Shown piece after piece: positions 1 through 12,304 of a stretch of DNA of 64,000 nucleotides. Position numbers and translations under genes: made by a program. The notes beneath the pieces are model-generated. The model was given only the letters and a program-made list of their open reading frames with translations. It made no database searches and was not told the DNA's origin. Source of the stretch: Megamerina dolium (taxonomy: Eukaryota; Arthropoda; Insecta; Diptera; Megamerinidae); the NCBI GenBank assembly GCA_963854835.1, contig OY978527.1:25312557-25376556 (forward strand), in the 5' to 3' direction. The first letter of the stretch is position 1. Every line of letters begins with the position of its first letter.

Positions 1-1677
1 ACGGTAATTGGGCTAGAAGCAACTGTGAGAAGGGTTTGGCTTTTGCAAACCATCTAAAAAGTGTGTTTACACCCAATCCACCTTCTTCACAGTCCTCATT
101 ACCAAAATTAACTTCTCAACCTTGCTCAATAACGCTCAAAATTAAAAAAAAAGGACATATTCAAAGCAATTTATAAAGATTTAAACCCAAAAAAATCACC
201 TGGTCCAGATAAAATTACCGGTAAAATGATAAAAGAGCTACCTCCGGCTTCAGTAATTCATCTGATGCACATTTTCAATGCTATCCTTCGTATTAAACAC
301 TATCCGAAATGCTGGAAAACTTCAAAAATTATTATGATAGCAAAACCAGGAAAAGACCCTACAAAAGTTGCATCGTACAGACCTATCAGCCTCCTGCCTC
401 TACTTTCTAAAGTATTCGAAAAGCTACTTGTCATGAATTTAACTCCATTTATTAATCTCAACCAACTGATTCCTCAACATCAGTTTGGATTTAGAAAACA
501 GCACGGCACAATAGAACAAGTCCACCGCATTGTAACTCTGATAAGGAACACTTTTGAAGAAAAAAAGTATTGCTCAGCTGTCTTTCTTGATATCACTCAA
601 GCTTTCGATAAAGTATGGCACGATGGCCTTATTTACAAACTCAAACTATTACTGCCTGCAAATGTCTCCTCATTGCTTAGTAGCTACCTCACGAAAAGAC
701 AATTTCTCGTACATCACAAGGATTACACAACAAATCCATTGGATATTCACGCTGGCGTTCCTCAAGGAAGCGTTTTGGGTCCCTTACTGTATCTCTTATA
801 CACTTCAGATATGCCCAACAATAACTATACATTCATATCGACCTTTGCTGATGATACGGCAATATTGTGCTCTCGGTCTAACCCCATAGAAGCTACTAAA
901 CTCCTGCAGACTCATGTCGATTCTCTCGAAATCTGGCTAGCAAAATGGCGTATAAAAGTCAATGAATCAAAGAGCGTACATGTAACCTTCACGCTAAGGC
1001 TAGATACATGTCCCCCACTTAAAATTAATGGCCAATCAGTTCCACAATGTTCCTCAACAAAGTACTTGGGTATTCACCTCGACAGAAGGCTGACATGGAA
1101 AAATCACATAGAGGCAAAGAAAACTCAGATCAAGCTTAAAATGAATCAGTTATGGTGGCTGTTACACAAAAGATCAAAGTTGAATCTTGAATACAAAGTG
1201 CTATTATATAAAGCAATCCTGAAACCAATCTGGACTTATGGTATTCAGTTTTGGGGCACCGCATCTCCCTCTAATATCGAAAAATTGCAGCGAATACAAT
1301 CCAAGTGTCTGCGAATTATTGTAAACGCGCCTTGGTATATGAGAAACGTTAACATCCATCGAGATTTAAATGTATCCACAATTTCTGAGGAAGTTGCAAT
1401 GTACTGCAGAAGTTACATTCAAAAATTACACAATCATCCGAATCCCCTTGCTAGGCAATTGTTGCTGAGCAAGGGGCATCGTCGATTAAAAAGAAAAGAC
1501 ACACTGAATATGCTGTAAAATTGCTACATCTCGCGACTCACCAAATTGTGATGGAACGTAGGGGATATCACATAGTTTTATTTAGTTTGTAAGATTTGAA
1601 TACTTATTGTTAGTTTCTCGTATTTAAGAAAGATTCAATAAAAAAAATAAGCTAACAAAAAAAAAAAAAAAAAAAAA
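1..1677 (+). mobile_element. Jockey-clade non-LTR retrotransposon, copy J1 (3' part)
   Basis: The left edge of the window cuts this copy. It runs from the C-terminal part of the endonuclease-RT linker through RT to a short 3' UTR and a 21-A tail at 1657-1677, preceded by an AATAAA-like signal near 1637. The first 225 bases match the inverted copy near 60000-60225, but here the reading frame is broken around 140-225. No RNase H follows the RT, as expected for Jockey. Identity to the copy at 58551-61875 is high by eye, so the family is probably fairly recent. Confidence 0.88.
226..1518 (+). pseudogene. Jockey ORF2 fragment: reverse transcriptase
   Basis: 430 codons of Jockey-type reverse transcriptase, which copies the element RNA at the nicked target. 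RT block A (AVFLDITQAFDKVWHDGL) lies at residues 118-135, block B (GVPQGSVLGP) at 177-186, and the catalytic FADD at 207-210 (nt 844-855), with the usual F for Y substitution. The thumb (WTYGIQFWGTAS) follows near residue 343. The first ATG is only the first methionine after a frame break; the natural protein starts with the endonuclease domain upstream, as in the copy at 58.7-61.4 kb. The RT core is uninterrupted, but the copy cannot encode a full ORF2 as it stands. Confidence 0.85.
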
Positions 1678-2312
1678 GTGTTTTTTGTATAAAATAATAT
1701 AATTAATAGCTTCCATTCTGGAACATGTTTTAATTCGTTATAATAATAAATTGTAGATATCACGTATATACATTTATCGTAATAAACAATATGCATAAAC
1801 GTGTACAAGTATGTCTCGTTTTTTTTTTCTATGTACAAGGTGATGTACATAAGAAACAATCAGTTTGCAATTTACGTGCATTTCTCTTTCGTTTCAATAC
1901 GGAATTTCTTCGGATATCGAAAATAATTTAAATAAATCAAAAAGATTTAAACATATTCCTTGAGGAATGGTATTGGCCACCAACGAAAGGCTTAACCATT
2001 TAGAAGGTGAGAAAAGGTGTGCTGATGCAAATACAACAGCAACAGCAAGTGGCAGCAGCACCACAATCACGTCAACCGTAACAACAACAACAATTAACCA
2101 TCAGAACAAATGAAGAAAAATCAGCAGCAACGGCGACAACAACAGCAAGATTTGTCGTCAAGTAACGATAACAATAGTTTGAGAGTGAACAAGATGAAGG
2201 CGAAAAATGACGCTACCAGCAAAACATCAACAACAGCGAAAACATCGCAGACAAGTAGATTCTATTTGTATATTTATTTATTATAATTTATTATATCAAT
2301 ATTTAAAACCGA
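1678..2312. other. AT-rich stretch with CAA/CAG-rich segment; possible host exon
   Basis: No known element is recognised. From about 2030 to 2250 the plus strand is rich in CAA, CAG and ACA triplets, the opa-type composition common in fly neural and transcription-factor genes. Two short plus-strand ORFs overlap by ATGA: 1967-2113 (48 codons, Thr/Ser-rich) and 2110-2286 (58 codons, with a QQQ-rich start). A good splice-donor match (AAG/GTGAGA) lies at 2004-2012 inside the first. This could be a 5' exon or UTR of a host gene, or simply low-complexity DNA. I cannot assign a function. Confidence 0.3.
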
Positions 2313-3240
2313 TTAATCTCGAATAATTTTAATTTTATTAGAAAGCAAGAAGCGGTCGGTGGTTAAAATTTCAGCAGTACAACTCAACCAAGGTATGAGC
2401 CCACCGGCATCTCTTTCACATACACATACTCTATGTAATTGTTCTATAACAGCGTGATTTTTTCTGACACCAAATTGATTGTCAGGAATTAATTTCTGAG
2501 AGTATATTATTGACTTTAGTTTGGCTAATGGTATCTTTTCAAAAACTTTGCTGATAATAGGTAGAAGACTTATCGGCCGGTATGATGTAAATTGTTTAAG
2601 AGGTTTTCCTGGTTTTAGTATAAGAATTATCTTAGATACATTCCATTGAAGGGGGAAATAACCTCTTCTAGTAATCGCAATAAACAGCTGGTTTATGAAT
2701 CTAAATCCAATTTCTGGTAGTTCCTGCAGAATTTTGGCAGTGATAAGATCAAAGCCAGGAGCCCTATTTTGTTTGGATCTTGCACATTCTGCAAAGGCGC
2801 AAAGGTGGCACACCACCTTTTTTCTTTTTTTTATCTGTTACAGCCCAATCTCCATGAAGCATTTTAATGGGAGGTATTCTGGCAACTTTTCAAAGTGAAT
2901 AATCGGACGTTTCCGTGGCAAATAAACCTTTCAAATATTCTTGAATTTTTCGATTACAGTCGTCTTTCAAAACTTGCTTGACATGCTTCACTGCTGCATT
3001 AAGTCGTATCTTGTCATCTGGATGTCTATGCCATTTTTTCTTAGTTTACGTTGGTCCTTCAATTTCAATGAAGGACAAACAATGAACTTCTTTTATTTTA
3101 ATGGACAATGATGACCTAATGTGTACAAATATTTCGAGGAGCACGCATCATTTTATATTGTTTTAGTAAACAACTCCACAGCGTATTCTGTGTCTTCATC
3201 TTTCTTCAGTGGAATATTTAAAATAAATGATTCAGTAACA
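2313..3240 (-). pseudogene. Jockey-like non-LTR relic: endonuclease end to RT start
   Basis: Read right to left, the minus strand gives a patch resembling the end of an endonuclease domain (3160-3240), a linker with a WHRHPDDK-type patch (about 2890-3030), then RT motifs in a 167-codon frame at 2313-2816: APGFDLITAKIL, SYRPISLLPIISKVFEK and NQFGVRKNHAVIEQLHR. Homology stops near 2430, before the catalytic RT blocks, so the 3' half is missing. At least two frame breaks separate the pieces. It is a different, older family from J1, judged by divergence in shared motifs. It is non-functional. Confidence 0.75.
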
Positions 3241-3726
3241 ACATTTTTAAACATATGTTTATACATATATTGGTTCTTTTATTCTGCAAATTGAGTGAGA
3301 GCTTTTATGTGGTGGGTCCCAAGCCCAACACACAACATGGCATGAGTGGCGAAAACCGAGAAGGCTTTCGCCACTCACTTTAGCCACTTCCCAGCGGGTG
3401 CCAGAAAGACGTTGCCTGGCGGTCGCCACGTGGAAGACCCCCATTGAAAATTGAAGTTGTCACCACATAGTAAGCAGAATTAGCTACATGATGGCACCAT
3501 CATTATAGAGTGAAGGTGCAATCACACAGTGCGCAGAACAAACTACATGACGTCCAGGGAGTTGATTTGCGATAATTTCCACAAGAATTGCATTAGCTTG
3601 AGGCAGTTAGACATGTTACCTTGCAAAAACACCTTTAGTGGCCGTTGTGCCCAATCGCACAGAATTAATTCTATTTTCCATCCAATATGAAAGTTTCAAT
3701 ACGAATGATAAATATAATATATATAT
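3241..3726. other. No gene seen; flank of the gypsy insertion
   Basis: No recognisable coding or structural feature. There are two loosely similar segments around 3440-3560 (both with a GTGCAATCACAC/GTTGTCACCACA-like core and ACTACATGA). The right end runs into an (AT)n stretch that is the insertion site of the LTR element at 3727. Confidence 0.4.
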
Positions 3727-4162
3727 TGTAACGAGTATCGATAGTTGATTACTCATCACTATTGTGACTGACACTATTGGCAGCATCGAAACGAATGTCA
3801 ACAAAAAGAAATGAGCGATAACCAGAACAAGCCAACGAGAAAGGAAGAGAAGAATCTCGATAAAGGAAGATTCTAGGGTGTTGCCAACAGAGTATAAATA
3901 GAGCCAGTGTTGAGAATTGAAAATGAATCTACTTCCGAACGTGATTGCGAAAACATTTATACAGAGGCAAAAGTTGCAAGTACATTTGTGTTATAGTAAA
4001 TAGTTGATTGTAAACAGTGTTGATTGTAAATAGAGATTATTAAATAAATTGTTGCTGTATATAGTTGTACAAAATAAGTGTTGCAGTTATCATTAACAGA
4101 ATCCAGTGATCGAACAAGGTAATTCAAATAGAATTAAACGCTCACAGAATAAAAACGTAACA
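3727..4162 (+). repeat. 5' LTR of gypsy element
   Basis: 436 bp, TG...CA ends. It contains a TATAAATA box at 3893-3900 and an AATAAA signal at 4043-4048. It aligns by eye over its whole length with 7044-7477, differing by a 2-bp indel (GATTATT context near 4034). Confidence 0.92.
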
Positions 4163-4164
4163 AT

Positions 4165-4184
4165 TGGTGTCAGAAGTGGGATTC
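4165..4184 (+). other. Primer-binding site, tRNA-Leu type
   Basis: TGGTGTCAGAAGTGGGATTC begins two bases after the 5' LTR. It is complementary to the 3' end of an insect tRNA-Leu (…CCCACTTCTGACACCA). The ORF start codon at 4192 lies only 7 bases downstream, so the element has almost no leader. Confidence 0.75.
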
Positions 4185-4191
4185 TGTAAAG

Positions 4192-7005
4192 ATGGTGAAA
4201 ATTGACCAACTAAAAGTGGACCAACTTAAAAAGCTGTTGGTAGAGATGAATCTATCGTCATCAGGTGCAAAGGCAGAACTGCTGGTGAGGCTGAGGCAAG
4301 CTATGGAGGCTAAGGGAATTAATGTAGAAGAACATGAGTTCTTTGAGGAAGACGATATACATGCAGTTGTGCACGCCGAGGAAGAGAGCAAGGTAGATTC
4401 GAGTGGTCAACTCATGGAATTTATGAAATCCATGATGCAACAGCAGCAGCAGCAACTGCAAGGAATTAATGCGAAGTTACAAGAACATTCGGCTGAATTG
4501 CGTATGGAAATTCAAGAAGGTTCGGCTCGACAAGAACACGTCATCGAAAATCTACAAAAAGGAATTGAGATTAGATTTCAGGAAATTTCCGGAACCATTA
4601 ATGAAAAAGTCATGGATCTCAAGGAACATGTAGATGACTTGGAAGATAAGTTCGAGAAATTACAGCACGATCTCAACCAACTAAAAATAAATGGACCAGC
4701 CACATCAGTGATTAGAGATTCAAGTACAATCAAATTAAAGCCACCAACATTTGACGGAAGCACGCCATTCAATATCTTCAAGCTTCAATTCGAGACAACA
4801 GCTTCGAAGAATCAATGGGATGATAGCGACAAGACTGCTGCTTTAATAGTCGCATTAAAAGGTAATGCTTCCGAGGTGTTACAGATGGTTCCAGAGAAAG
4901 ATCGTGGTAGCTGCCAGTCACTGATGGACACCCTCCAGCGGAAATATGGAAATGAATACAAGAGTCAATTACATCGTGTGGAATTGAGATCGCGAGTGCA
5001 ACGGAGTAATGAGAGCCTTCAGGAATTCGCTTCCGATATTGAGCGCTTATGTCATCTAGCGTTCTCCGGTAATTCGGAAGAGTTCGTCGAAAAAATCAAA
5101 ATAGAGGCTTTCATAGATGGCATACGTGATGGAGAGACAAAGCGTGCCCTAGTCATGTCACCAAGGAATACTTATGCCGAAACCGTCAGTAGTGCCTTGA
5201 CGTTTGAAGCCGCCAAGTTCATATGTCGACCAATGCCACGGGTACGCCAATTAAAAACAGAAACAACAGATCTGGTTGAAGCAGTGCGTCAGGCAGTAAA
5301 ATCAGTAGTTCAGCCTGAAGTAACAACAGGTCGACGTGAAAACAAATTTAATGGTAAGTGCTTCATTTGCGACAAACGAGGGCATATAGCGCGTGATTGC
5401 ATTCAATCGAATATGAAGCCTAAAGGTAGAACAAGGAATCAACGCAAAAATAAATTTACCGGTAAGTGCTTCATATGCCATCGAAGAGGACACATGGCGC
5501 GTAATTGTCGGCTACGACGCAAGCAACAAAGATCGAATTCACCAGGACAACGAAAGGAAGATCGTGATGTCATTCATCGTGGTAAAGCTGTTACTCCATA
5601 TCATCGTACTTGCACCGTAGATAGTAAACATTGTTCTCGGGTAGGAAGCCAGAATCACATTGTTAACATACGACTTACGAATATATTGCCGGAGGAGTCA
5701 TGGACCACCGAACGAGTGCAAGAAGATCAGCGGAACGACCCAGATCTCGTAAAGATTATGGAATACAAGGAGCAGGGCATACGACCAGATTGGCAAGAAA
5801 TGGCTAATGAGAGTCCAATAGCAAAGGCATACTGGGCGCAGTGGCAAAGCCTGCACTTACGAGACGGATGTTTATTCCGAACATGGGAAAGTGAAGATGG
5901 AAAAATCACTTATGATCTGCTAGTGGTACCCAAGGCAAGAATAAATGAAGTGATAGCTGAGTATCACAATGCCTCCAGTGGAGGGCATTTGGGAATCACC
6001 AAAACCGTCGAGAAAATAAAGAAACGATTTTATTGGGTTGGATGTCATGACCATGTCGCTGATTGGATTCGGAAGTGTAAGCAATGTGCAATGGCCAAAG
6101 GTCCCACTAAGAAAAGCCGAGGTAAGATGCACCAATACACCGTGGGTGCTCCATTCGAGCGAATTGCTATGGACATAGCTGGACCATTTCCAATAAGCAA
6201 CGCAGGAAACAAGTACGTTCTGGTGGTTATAGATTACTTCAGTAAATGGCCTGAAGTATACCCCATTCCAAATCAGGAAGCTAGTACAGTTGCGGATGTA
6301 TTCGTCAACCAATGGGTTACTCGTTTTGGTGTACCGATGGAGTTACACTCAGACCAAGGTCGAAATTTCGAATCAGTTGTATTCCAAGAGATATGCCGTA
6401 TGCTGGGTATATACAAAACTCGTACAACACCTTTGCATCCACAATCTGATGGCATGGTAGAACGATTTAACCGTACCTTGGAGGAATATTTGAGAAAAGT
6501 CGTAGATAAATACCAAAGAGACTGGGATGTACATATACCAATGTTCCTCATGGCATATCGATGCGCACAACATGATACGACGGCTACTACACCGGCAATG
6601 GCAATTTTTGGAAACGAGTTAAGACTGCCAGCTGATTTAAAATTTGGAGTCGTAACACCAACGAGATCAACCGAAGGTAATTATACTAGCGAAAAGCGGG
6701 AACAGTTGGATGAAGTACATCGGTTCATCAGAGAGCGGTCGCAGATGATAAGCGATAAGATGAAGGCCAGGTATGACTTGAAAGCAAATTCAAAAGGGTT
6801 CTATGAAGGAGAGCTTGTAATGCTTCATAATCCACAACGAAAGAAAGGCCTGTCTCCTAAACTACAGACTCATTGGGAAGGACCATATGAGATTATAGCA
6901 AAGATAAATGACGTAGTGTATCGCATTCAACGTGCCTGGAATAAAAGAGCAAAGTTTAAAGTAGTGCACTTGGAGCGACTTGCGCCATATCGAGGGGAAG
7001 TATAA
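4192..7005 (+). CDS. Gag-integrase fusion protein of a Ty3/gypsy element
   Basis: One uninterrupted 937-codon frame from the ATG at 4192. Residues about 4-38 form a SAP-type DNA-binding motif (helix, LVEMNLSSSG turn, helix). A Q-rich and coiled-coil stretch follows (70-165), then the Gag core (180-345) and two CCHC knuckles (CFICDKRGHIARDC 390-403; CFICHRRGHMARNC 426-439). From about residue 471 the sequence is that normally found between RNase H and integrase, then the HHCC zinc domain (H592, H599, C629, C632), the D,D(35)E core (D661, D721, E757) and a C-terminal GPY module (897-932). Protease, RT and RNase H are absent with no frame break, so this is a precise in-frame deletion fusion. It would bind RNA and perhaps DNA ends, but needs RT in trans. 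Confidence 0.9.
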   Translation: MVKIDQLKVDQLKKLLVEMNLSSSGAKAELLVRLRQAMEAKGINVEEHEFFEEDDIHAVVHAEEESKVDSSGQLMEFMKSMMQQQQQQLQGINAKLQEHSAELRMEIQEGSARQEHVIENLQKGIEIRFQEISGTINEKVMDLKEHVDDLEDKFEKLQHDLNQLKINGPATSVIRDSSTIKLKPPTFDGSTPFNIFKLQFETTASKNQWDDSDKTAALIVALKGNASEVLQMVPEKDRGSCQSLMDTLQRKYGNEYKSQLHRVELRSRVQRSNESLQEFASDIERLCHLAFSGNSEEFVEKIKIEAFIDGIRDGETKRALVMSPRNTYAETVSSALTFEAAKFICRPMPRVRQLKTETTDLVEAVRQAVKSVVQPEVTTGRRENKFNGKCFICDKRGHIARDCIQSNMKPKGRTRNQRKNKFTGKCFICHRRGHMARNCRLRRKQQRSNSPGQRKEDRDVIHRGKAVTPYHRTCTVDSKHCSRVGSQNHIVNIRLTNILPEESWTTERVQEDQRNDPDLVKIMEYKEQGIRPDWQEMANESPIAKAYWAQWQSLHLRDGCLFRTWESEDGKITYDLLVVPKARINEVIAEYHNASSGGHLGITKTVEKIKKRFYWVGCHDHVADWIRKCKQCAMAKGPTKKSRGKMHQYTVGAPFERIAMDIAGPFPISNAGNKYVLVVIDYFSKWPEVYPIPNQEASTVADVFVNQWVTRFGVPMELHSDQGRNFESVVFQEICRMLGIYKTRTTPLHPQSDGMVERFNRTLEEYLRKVVDKYQRDWDVHIPMFLMAYRCAQHDTTATTPAMAIFGNELRLPADLKFGVVTPTRSTEGNYTSEKREQLDEVHRFIRERSQMISDKMKARYDLKANSKGFYEGELVMLHNPQRKKGLSPKLQTHWEGPYEIIAKINDVVYRIQRAWNKRAKFKVVHLERLAPYRGEV

Positions 7006-7030
7006 AAACTTGTTCGGGACGAACAAGGTT

Positions 7031-7043
7031 AAGAGGAGGGCAG
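7031..7043 (+). other. Polypurine tract of gypsy element
   Basis: AAGAGGAGGGCAG immediately upstream of the 3' LTR, the expected primer site for plus-strand DNA synthesis. It follows the ORF stop by 25 bases. Confidence 0.75.
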
Positions 7044-7603
<560 letters not shown>

Positions 7604-7948
7604 GTGGCACTTAAAGCCCCAAAAGGCTCATTGGCCGTGCTTCTCTTCCATTACTGTTGTGCGTCTTAAATTTGGACAGTATTAGAAGGGACCTACTTAT
7701 TTTAACCGGTTCCGAACGGCAGAACACTTGTGACATCCCTTTTTCTGAGCTTTGTCACAGAGTTCTTTTAGAAGCTTTTTCATGGCAAGTCGTTACTGTC
7801 GGAAGAATTGCCAATTGCTTGCCGACAGGTGGGTACCATTCGAAAGAAAAATCTTATCGATATTAAATTTGTTATGCATCAGCCGGGGATTGAACCACGA
7901 CCTACAGATCAGAAGGCGAACACACTAACCACTGAGCTACGGCACCCA
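7604..7948 (-). repeat. tRNA-derived SINE, copy S1
   Basis: Near full-length copy on the minus strand. The tRNA-like head is at 7948 (GGGTGCCG reading leftward) with box A TAGCTCAGTGG and box B GGTTCAATCCC. The tail side (AAGTGCCAC) abuts the (TA)n tract. Both flanks are TA-rich, so the target duplication cannot be told. See the best copy at 58151. Confidence 0.85.
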
Positions 7949-10002
7949 TATATATGGTCAGCATTAAAAAGTGTCAAATCGCTGGATTAACAGTAAGTAC
8001 TTGCTTCTTCCATCAGAGGTAAAATATTTCTATTCGTCGGCATTTGCAATCAACTTGTAAATGCTTAAGCAAACATTTATGTATGAATTTATTTTAATTC
8101 TAATTTTAAGTCCTTCTCTAATTTATGATAATTGTGAAAAGCATGCGTAGCATAGCCACTGATGAAAAAATAAGATTAAAGTAAAGAGCTTCTGTGTATA
8201 TATACACCTATGTACCATGAAATAGTGACTTCTATGACTATCAGTAATGTCATAAATTTGCGTTGTTGTTTTATTGTGGTACTTTTAGCAAACATACATA
8301 TAAATTTGTTAGACGTGTTCTTAGTAACAAGTCTGCCAACCAGATAGAAGGAAATGTCATTTACATATTGTGGTATCATTTTTTTCTCCCTTTCGTTTTG
8401 TTTTTTCGTTTATTTTATGTTTGCTATGTTATTTGTTTTTGGTTTTTATTGTTTTGGATTTAAGGTATTTGTCCATACTTGTAAACGTGACTCTCAACTA
8501 TATAATGTTGATGATGAAGTTGTTAAAAAAGAAATATATAAAATAACACATGAGCTCTCACAATTCTTTGATGTTACATTAGTCGTACTTACCCGATTAT
8601 ACTTAGACATGCTTGTATCTATTTAATATATAAATCATAGTAATAATATATAATGTAAATAACAACAAATAATTACGATGAATAAAAACAAATCCTTTTT
8701 TTTTGTATATTTTCATTTCGGTTTATTTACATTTGCATTTATAAACTTCAAGTTAATAATTGCCTGCTGCACTTTATGTAAACCCAGTAAGAAATGTCTT
8801 TCAGTTAAACCCCATACTATAAGAATAAGATGACAAAAATGCGTCAAAATTACCACAATCCAAAAAACTATTGTATGTTTCAAGATATGATTGGTAGATA
8901 AGCCTTTGGTTTGTGAAAGATTTCATGTTTTTCTTTAAAATATTTAAAAAATATGCAAACACAGATGTTAAAATATTAAAAAGTAAATCTTTATTCAATT
9001 TTACTCCTTCATCATAACTCTCGTTTAACCAATTTTGCGAGCGTAGCCATTGTCTTAAAAGTAAATGTATCAGAAAAAAATTTTGAATTTATCACAATGT
9101 CTCATATTTCAAAGAGAATTTTATCAAAGCAATTATAAATAAACATATACGAAAACGTTTCTTGTCGCACCAACTCCTTTTACCTGAGTCTACTTTATGT
9201 TCATATTAAAACGTTTTCTGACCACCGCTGCATCATTTTTAACGTTTATCAATTGTCAGAATTCTTCTATAATCTTTTTCGTACTATATTTTTAGCGTTT
9301 CTCGATTATTTTGTGTCTTTGTAATTACAATAATATAATCGAAAAGTTCTGGCTCACGTAAATTTTGCTTACCTCCACTTCGTTTTTTGACTGTAGACGT
9401 CAAAATCAGTTAGTCCACTGAGACTAATGTGAACATTTGGTACACTATTTCTGCATACCAGATGCTGCTAATATATATGGTTAAAGCTCTTTTTTTTTTG
9501 TTCATCGTAAATTTGAAAATCACATACATTAGGAGTTAATGAAAATAGTAGTAATGAAAATATAGTAGTAGTAAGAGTGTAGTATGTGTGTAGTATGAGT
9601 TGTCAATTGTTAATATATGATTTCATCATCATGTGAAGAATTTAAAAAGAATAAAAAGAAAATATGGGCTTTTGACTAAATATAGTCCAAGTTAATATCA
9701 AACTTCTGTCGGAATATTTCGACGAAATATAGGCTAAGTCAAAATAAAATGTTCGTCTGAATATTTACTGCGATAAAATATATAGTTAGTTGTATTTTGG
9801 AGTAAAATGTCTTCAATAGAAAGAGTTTTATTCTACATATGTATATTGAACCGCATATTTCGGAAACGGTATTGTAGTTGGTAATAACGCTACTGGTGAA
9901 AACGTTTCGTACTTTGACCTTTGGAATGATGACATGTTGAGAAAAAATATTGGAGCTCTCTTATTTATTCTACTCGTATCGTTATTCTATCTCCTTTTTC
10001 TT
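7949..10002. other. AT-rich stretch without confirmed gene
   Basis: No transposon homology seen. One plus-strand frame at 8354-8626 (90 codons) has two hydrophobic stretches followed by a polar, helix-prone tail (HELSQFFDVTLVVL). An acceptor-like CAG at 8339-8341 precedes it, so it might be a terminal exon, but T-rich DNA gives such frames by chance. A minus-strand 65-codon frame at 8801-8998 is likewise unconvincing. Confidence 0.3.
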
Positions 10003-11345
10003 CTTCTTATGTGGCCATAACAACCGATGATAGATTTAGGCCGACCATATAATGCGGCGCCAGTCTTTTCTGTTCTTCGCTTGCTGGCGCCAAATGGATA
10101 TTCCAAGTGCCGTTAGGTTACCCAACATTTGGTCATTCCAACGGAGGTTTGGTCTTCCTCTTCTTCTGTGTCCTCCAGCGGGTATTGAATTAAATACCCT
10201 CTTCGCTGGAGCGTCTTCTTCTATTCGCTCGACATGGTCCAGCCAGCACAGCTGCCGGTTTTCATTCGCTTGACTATGTCAATGTCAGCGTACAACTCAT
10301 ACAGCTCATCGTTGTACCTTATTCGATACTCGTCATCAACGCAAATAGGTCAGAAGATCCTGCGCATAACTTTTCTCTCGAAAACTCCAAGCATCCTCTC
10401 ATCCGTGGTGGAAATTGTCCAGGCTTCTGCGCCATATGTTAAGACAGGAATAATGAGGGACTTGCAGAGTGTGATTTTCGATCTTAGAGAGAGGGCTCGA
10501 ATACTCAATAGCTTACTCAGCCCAAAGTAACACCTGTTAACAAGAGTTATCCTACGCATGATCTCCAGGCTGACGTCATTACAGTTGTTGATGCTGGTTC
10601 CAAGATAGACGAAGTCTTTCACCACCTCGAAAGTGTATTTGTCAACAGTGACGTGTTGTCCAAGACGCCGGGACTCTTTGTTTGTAGACACTAGATACTT
10701 CGTCTTGTCCTCGTTCACCGTAAGACCCATTCGACGTGACACTCGTTCCAATCCAGAGAATGCTGCACTGACTGCTCGCGAGTTGATACCGATTATGTCA
10801 ATATCACCTTGTCTGAAACCTCGTTCGGTATTAAACAGAGGGTAGAGGTCCTTCCCAATTTTCACTGCACAACGAGAGTTAAGCAGTGTCATTCTGGAAA
10901 GTTGAATGAGTACCAAATTCAGACATAGTTGTGTAGAGGTAATCTCTTATTGGATTGTCAAAACCGGCGTTATATTCGACGAATAGGTGATGTGTGATGA
11001 TCTGTTTTTCTTGGGTCTTTTCCAGGATTTGGCGTAGCGTAAAAATTTAATCGATGGTGGATTTATTCGGTCTGAAGCCACACTGATAAGGTCCAATCAG
11101 GTTGCTGAGTATAGGCTTCCATCTTTCACACAATTGCCATGATAAGACCTTGTATGTGATGTGCAGATGACTTATGCCACCGTAGTTGGCGCAAATTGTG
11201 GGGTCTTCTTTCTTATGTATGGGGCAGAGAACACTGAAACTCCAATCATCGGACATGCTTTCGTCCGACCATATTCTTGTTATGAGCTGGTTCATGCAGG
11301 TGAGCAGCTCATTGCCGCTGGTCTAACACAACTCTGCCGGCAAGC
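10003..11345 (-). pseudogene. RTE-like non-LTR retrotransposon, copy RTE-3 (RT and C-terminus)
   Basis: 3' half of the family also found at 28389-31164 and 62805-64000. The left end (TATGTGGCCATAACA reading right) matches the 3' ends of the other copies. Minus-strand pieces: RT start at 11047-11295 ([17 protein letters not shown]), then 10350-10916 with the C-terminal half of RT and the thumb (LTYGAEAWTIS), then the C-terminus to about 10020 in shifted frames. In the 10350-10916 frame the text jumps from GFRQGD straight to IDIIGIN. An in-frame loss of about 40 codons has removed the catalytic YADD present in the other copies. The copy is dead. Confidence 0.82.
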
Positions 11346-11360
11346 CATCTGCATTTGCTG

Positions 11361-12300
<940 letters not shown>

Positions 12301-12304
12301 GCCA

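Noticed and set aside
5920..6573. Minus-strand ORFs of 66-130 codons inside the gypsy ORF
   Set aside because: They are shadows of the 937-codon plus-strand frame and carry no motif.
7808..7990. Small ORF recurring in several SINE copies (ACRQVGT...GIEPRPTDQKANTL)
   Set aside because: The frame is open only because the SINE body is conserved between recent copies; it is broken in diverged copies and has no start or family.
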